Source: Erodium maritimum
Taxonomy: Eukaryota; Streptophyta; Magnoliopsida; Geraniales; Geraniaceae
NCBI GenBank assembly: GCA_963921825.1
Contig: OY997588.1
Location: 137,237,203 to 137,301,202 of the forward strand
Direction of reading: 5' to 3'
DNA length: 64,000 bases
Position 1 is the stretch's first letter. Each line of letters starts with the position of its first letter. The notes under the pieces were generated by a model, which worked only from the letters and a program-made list of their open reading frames with translations, did not search any database and was not told where the DNA came from. Made by a program: the position numbers and the translations under genes. This document shows positions 59,061 to 64,000 of the stretch, one piece after another.

Positions 59061-60212
59061 GGGAAATTTGATTAAGTATGCTTCAAAACATGCCATATTT
59101 TCTTAATATGCCTCTATACTTCAAAATTTGAAATCTATGCTTTTAAAAATCATTGGGACAAAAATGCCCCTCATTATAATTTAAACAAATTCCTTCTTTA
59201 GCTTCCACGGATTGCCATTTAATTTTGGGTTTTGACTGTCTTCATCTTTTCATTATTGGAATTACTTTGTTCTAGTTTACAAGTCTGCATCATATTTTTC
59301 CTCGAAGTACTGCTTTTTTTTTGGATTTGGACTTCAATCTTGAGTTGACAAATTTCTAATGAAGCCATCTCTGGTTCTCTTGAAAAACAATCATTTCATG
59401 GCCACAAAAAAGAAGACAACTAAACTATCAACAGAATTGAACTTTTTCAGTCTAAAGGATGGGATCGATGACTGACGTTGATCAAGGCCCTCGTATTGCG
59501 CGGGCGTTTCCATTGACGGAAATTTGCCCGGCCCAACCACCAAGAACATTGAAGTACAAGTTTTCGCTGTGTTATACTAGAAATTCACAATGATACCTTT
59601 TGTGATGAATTTCCGTTCATTCGTATATTCTAATTCCAAATTACAATAATTGTAATAAAGACACGAGGAACCAATCATTCAAAACATGAAACCAAATTGA
59701 TGCAACATAAATGAGAAGCAAAACATACTAAATTGGACTTGAATTTCTCAACCAGTTCATCGCTGCTAAATCCAATACTCGAACACCTTCAGTCTGATCT
59801 TCAGAGTTTGAATTGATTCACACTCCCTGAATTGGCTCTCATCCCATTCCTAAACCTCCTTCATCCCCATTCTCCTCCCAATTCTGCCGCTAACCCTCTC
59901 TTAATCACAATATTCGTCTACCCCCGACACAATTTTCGTGGGCATCCACTTCTCAAAAACCTACTATGCCCTCCGAAATTCAGTCAGCTAAGGCTTCAGT
60001 CTCTTCACGAAATTGATTTTAGCCTACTGTGAGACCCGAACTGCCGGCTCCGACAAGGTACAGAGAAGAAATGGAATCAGAAAAGGCATGTGCTAGTCCA
60101 TAAGGGCATTTTTGTCTTAATATATATCAAAAGCATATTTATCCAATTTTTAAGTATAAGAGCATAGGAAAAAAATATGTACTATTTTGAGGCATAGTTT
60201 CTCAAATTTCCC
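59061..60212. mobile_element. Long-terminal-inverted-repeat element with apparent 8-bp target-site duplication
   Basis: The left arm from 59061 ('gggaaatttgattaagtatg') and the right arm ending at 60212 ('catagtttctcaaatttccc' on +) are inverted copies for about 110 bp. They share 'tatgc(t/c)tcaaaa', 'ctatacttcaaaatt'-like and 'gggacaaaaatgcccc'-like words. The flanks are 'aaaaaata' at 59053-59060 and 60213-60220 (8 bp, low complexity). The interior, about 830 bp, has a higher-GC part near 59830-60060 with an open frame beginning 'LALIPFLNLLHPHSPPNSAA' that looks like a plastid transit-peptide region and could be captured host sequence. The element is Mutator-like in layout. It ends 177 bp before the methyltransferase start codon. 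Confidence 0.72.
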
Positions 60213-60389
60213 AAAAAATATGGAGTTGTGATTTTCCGGGAAGCCCAATTGAATATTAAAAAGAGGCCCAGCCCAGAAAGAGTTTACATTGTACAGTAGA
60301 GTGCTGTATTTGAGAATTCTCTTTTGTGTATTCTGGCTTCTTCCCTGTATTTGGTTGCCGCCACAAACCCTTGAACTCGATCGGAAGAA

Positions 60390-63350
60390 ATGGCGAGAGA
60401 GGAGGACACTGACGACATCGTTTGCTTAGGCGAATCCTTCTTCATCAATGACAAGTACAACCCACTTCTCTTCTTTCTCTTCTTTTTAATTTCACTTTCT
60501 GTAACTTGTTGTTGATGATGATGATACCATTTCCTTGCAGTTACGAGCTCACCACCTTTACATTTGGTTCTCAAGTACTCGAGCTCTTCTGCCTCCGATC
60601 AGCTTCTAGTGAGTTTCCTTAATTTCGTCCCACTTTTGCTTCAACCTAATATTCTAAGGTGAATGTGCTAACTTTGTCTCGGACTATGTATTTTGTTCCC
60701 ATTCGATCTTCAACTTTGTTTCGCTTAATTTTAGCCTTTAAACTGTGTTTTGTTTCGGTTCCGTCTCACTTAATACTTACACTTTTTAGTTTTTAGTTTT
60801 CAGTTTAGTTCTTGTACTTGTTTTAAAGTTTAGAACTTGTCTTGGTGTGATTATATGAACTTAATTTGGAATAAAAGGTATAGGTAGTAAATCAGAGCAA
60901 AATGACATTTTTTGGGACTGAATTGGAACAAAACATAGTTTAGGGACTAAATCGAAGTAAAGTCGAAGACTTTTAAAACCATTTTCCAGTATTCTAGTAT
61001 CCTTTGATTTATGTCACCTACCTACCATAAGAATTTCATAATAATGTATCATTTAGTTTCTTTAATTCAAGGGATTTTCATGATTTGAACATATTTGTAT
61101 TATGGAATGTGAACATATGAGCTGCCTATATTTTAAGGTAATTTTCTCTTTATCGATAAATTGAAGGAAAATTTGAAGTAGTCAATCTTTAAGGATCAAA
61201 TAACTTCCTAACTAATGTTTTTCTTGCCACATTTTTTTCAAGTTAGTGCTCTGCAAGTGGTTTTACAGGATTCCGCATTATTTATGGTTTAGATATCTCA
61301 GGGTCATGTGGGGAAAAAGTCAATCTTGAGAAGTTATTCTCTATAATTTGTAGGCTAGTTTGGGCCGCCCTTAAAACTGGAGAGGATAAGGGTAGTACCT
61401 TACTTAAATAGTTGTACAAGAATGGAAATATTTTTTTAGTTGTATTTATTTTGGTGGATGAAAGACTCTCTTACAGATATCTTTCTGAGTTAAAGATATC
61501 TACTGTTAATAGGCATATTTGATTCATGAAGTATATTTGGTCTTCACCTTGTTATATGTATAGTTTTATTGGTTTCTCAATCTCTCCTGATCTGGGGCTC
61601 TGTTGTATGTACTAGATGTTTTGTCATTGGTAAGAAATTCACTTCCTCATTAGATAAAAAATGTTATTTCATATGGCCTCTTGTATAAGTATTCTTATTT
61701 TATGTACTTCAAGCAATATACTAACTATTTTGGCAACAGCCGATTATGATCTGACGGGGCAACTGGTTTGGCCTGGTGCCATGCTAATGAATGATTACCT
61801 GTCAAAGAATGCTGAGATGCTCCAAGGATGTTCTGTTATTGAATTGGGCTCTGGTGTTGGTGAGTGACTCGGAGTATTGAAATATTGTGATTTACCTATC
61901 TAAAATCTGCTTTGTGGAGCCGTAAGCTAGTTCATACAATAGACCTTATGTTCCTGCTTGAGCTCTAGTTGCTTGGCTAACTAGAAGTCTAGAACATGTA
62001 GGAGAGCTTTTGAGGCAGTAGCTAGTAATTTTCAATGATGCTTAAGCTGATTTTATGATAGCATTGTATGTTGAACAGTGAGGCATCTTTCCTACATAGG
62101 TAAAAAATCCAGAAGGAAAAATTAGCCTGTGATAATTATTATACAGGCTGAGCCGCTAAGGGTTTTTGAACTTGTGATATCAGTAGAGGTAAAAAAAAAC
62201 TGTGTCTTATTCTTATCATTGCTCTTCTTTTCGCTATAGCCACAGCATGATTGTTGTATTGAAAAATGCAGGCATTACTGGGATTTTATGTAGTAGGTTT
62301 TGTCGTGAAGTTGTGTTTACAGACCACAATGATGAAGTGCTCAAGGCAAGAATTTGAGATTAGATTTTAATTTTGGACCATATACCAGACTCTTTAAATT
62401 TTCTTGTATTTAACTATGTTAGTATCCTCCATTTTCAGATTGTGAAGAAAAACATAGAGCTCCATGCATCTTCTGAAAATTCTAACCATCATGGTGGTGA
62501 GGGAATGGAACGCGAAAGAAAATGTTTGTTTCTTTAGCTGCTAACATTCTTTGATTTTACACGCAGGGTTGTTTGCAGAGAAGCTAGAATGGGGGAACTC
62601 TGATCAGATTGATCAAATTTTGCAAAGACATACAAGAGGATTTGATCTAGTTCTTGGGGCAGACATTTATATCCTTTTTCTCTTGACCTTAAGTACACTC
62701 ATTTGCATATATATTCCCTTAATATTAAGCCTGCAATGTGATGGAAAGGGGAGTAGAACTTGTATCTAAAATTGACGCGGTTTTGACACATGAGAATATG
62801 TTAAGTGGTGCTTAAGTTACTGATCTGAGTAGAACAAGTTGTTTGTCTCATTATCACATGACTATCTTTCATCTCCGCCCCTTGCTTTCTAACAATGCTG
62901 AAAACTTGCGTGGAAAAGATAACCCTTGACATTTTGCAAGCTTTCAACAATCGAGCATCCCTTTGCTCTTTGAGACTGTAGAAAAGCTCCTTCGTATCAG
63001 GGAAGGACAATGCAAGTTCATACTAGCATATGTATCCCGATCTAAGAGGTAAGTGAAAAACTAATTCTTAAGTGAATTCTTAAATGTGTAATATTTCTTT
63101 CCTTTGATCAAATCCAATTAAAATATATATCATGCTGTTCAATTTTTGATGATTTATAGGAATTGAGTATATATTCACAACCTGCAGTGAGATGACATAA
63201 TTGTTTTCATACAGCATGGACACAATGGTTATTAGCGAAGCTACACAGCATGGAATGCAGATAAAAGAAGTGAGTGGGACCCGATCTGTGGTTGGAAATC
63301 TTCAAGGAGTGATCTTTGAGGTCGTACTCCAACAGAAGCATCTATTATGA
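60390..63350 (+). CDS. METTL21-like (Methyltransf_16) SAM-dependent methyltransferase, 8 exons
   Basis: Exons 60390-60454, 60541-60608, 61740-61859, 62272-62345, 62439-62496, 62567-62668, about 62940-63048 and 63215-63350 (about 243 residues). 'LTGQLVWPGA' (49-58) is the family signature before motif I. 'VIELGSGVGITG' (77-88) is the SAM-binding glycine loop, 'TDHNDEVL' (101-108) is motif II, and 'DLVLGADI' (155-162) is the post-II motif. The family methylates lysines of proteins such as chaperones and translation factors. The substrate of this plant member is unknown to me. Intron 4 (62346-62438) uses a GC donor. The intron from 62669 has a U12-type donor; its acceptor is uncertain by a few bases (62931 and 62940 keep the frame, 62941 does not). 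The exon 5 donor could be 62493 or 62496. Confidence 0.9.
62669..62939 (+). other. Candidate U12-type (minor spliceosome) intron
   Basis: The donor 'atatcctttt' at 62669-62678 matches the strict U12 consensus ATATCCTT. 'cccttgac' at 62923-62930 matches the U12 branch-point consensus, with the branch A at 62929, about 10-11 bases before the likely exon start. No normal GT donor fits the frame here. The terminal dinucleotide is unclear: the frame-keeping junction near 62940 would end the intron in AA, while AG (62940) would break the frame unless the donor shifts. Confidence 0.65.
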
Positions 63351-64000
63351 TATGCTTCGGTCTGGAACATTCTCCACAAACAGTGAGTGTCAGACTGAGA
63401 ACCTGAAATTTTTACCAAGCTCCATGGAGGCATGTCTGCTTGCTGGTACGGAGAACGTTTATGAGATGAGTATTTTGAGATTTGAACTTGAAACCTTTTT
63501 TTTAACTAGAACCAAATGTACCTTGTGAGTCTGTGACATGTCATACAGTGCTTGTAAGTCAGGTGTATGAAAATGAGAACCTGTTTCTAATTGAATTGAT
63601 ACCAACTTGGATGTGAATTGTATCTTCTTACATAACACTTACTCTGTTGTATAGAGTATGTTACATCTTGAAACTGTAGTATCAAATTATGATATAGCTT
63701 GGCCATCTCCTTCATGGTATGCACTTATTACCGTTTCATTAGCTATGACTGATATAAATAATCAAAATGAAATAAAGATAGAGTACCAAAGTGAAGCAAT
63801 ATTCACGGTTTAGAGACTAAACTGAAATTAAATATATGAGTACCAAATGAAAACAAAGATACTATTTTCCTTCCCAAACAAGTAGACTAATGGGCATACA
63901 CATGAGATGCATGGACTAGAGAGTAATAAACGGCAGTGGAAAGTACGCATGCATGATTCGAATCATCGTGAATTTGCCATAATTCCAAATCCATATTGTA
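63351..64000 (+). other. 3' UTR of the methyltransferase gene and spacer
   Basis: The frame at 63316-63528 lies mostly in the 3' UTR and is not coding. A possible polyadenylation signal 'aataaa' lies near 63770. Nothing else recognised to the end of the window. Confidence 0.45.

Noticed and set aside
62923-62930. AC as the 3' end of the U12-type intron
   Set aside because: An exon start at 62931 keeps the frame, but the AC would be part of the branch-point motif itself, leaving no room between branch point and splice site.

Overview
The window looks like a gene-poor, repeat-rich stretch of a flowering plant nuclear genome, most likely a eudicot. The evidence is spliced genes with plant-type introns, a beta-tubulin with the usual plant three-exon layout, a plant CLE peptide gene, and nested plant transposon families (Ty1/copia, L1-type LINE, PIF/Harbinger, hAT, long-terminal-inverted-repeat foldback elements). 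The species cannot be told from the sequence alone.

Host genes, left to right: (1) a Golgi-type putative glycosyltransferase, three exons, + strand, 27495-30523; (2) a beta-tubulin with a 5' UTR intron, + strand, 36395-38452; (3) a 3' remnant of a phytocyanin / early nodulin-like protein, + strand, about 47162-47610; (4) a mitochondrial-type 10 kDa co-chaperonin (CPN10), three exons, - strand, 50605-52140; (5) a single-exon CLE signalling peptide gene with a CLE16/17-like motif, - strand, 57451-57723; (6) an eight-exon METTL21-like (Methyltransf_16) methyltransferase, + strand, 60390-63350, with one GC-AG intron and one candidate U12-type intron. These genes are unrelated in function and simply share a chromosomal neighbourhood.

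The first 27 kb has no host gene I can support. It holds a tandemly triplicated 0.67 kb unit (1-1990), two long-inverted-repeat elements (6265-7791 and 7799-8655), several LINE-derived retroposons with target-site duplications (9597-10435, 10922-12582, 13742-15312, 16092-17546), and a 5.9 kb copia element (19938-25882). The copia element sits inside another retroposon whose two halves are at 19776-19937 and 25883-27085.

Between the glycosyltransferase and the tubulin, a LINE is interrupted in its RNase H region by a PIF/Harbinger element with a TTA target-site duplication (32359-34649). Between the tubulin and CPN10 lie two hAT elements with perfect 8-bp target-site duplications (39322-40125 and 45799-46522), a second PIF/Harbinger element carrying only a broken transposase (40521-42648), PIF debris, a GC-rich retroposon, and a foldback element with an internal minisatellite (47921-48900). 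Another retroposon with a 16-bp duplication lies at 55687-56963. A long-inverted-repeat element with an apparent 8-bp duplication (59061-60212) ends 177 bp before the methyltransferase start codon and probably supplies much of its upstream region.

All comparisons were made by eye. Repeat boundaries are good to a few bases where a target-site duplication is given and only approximate elsewhere.
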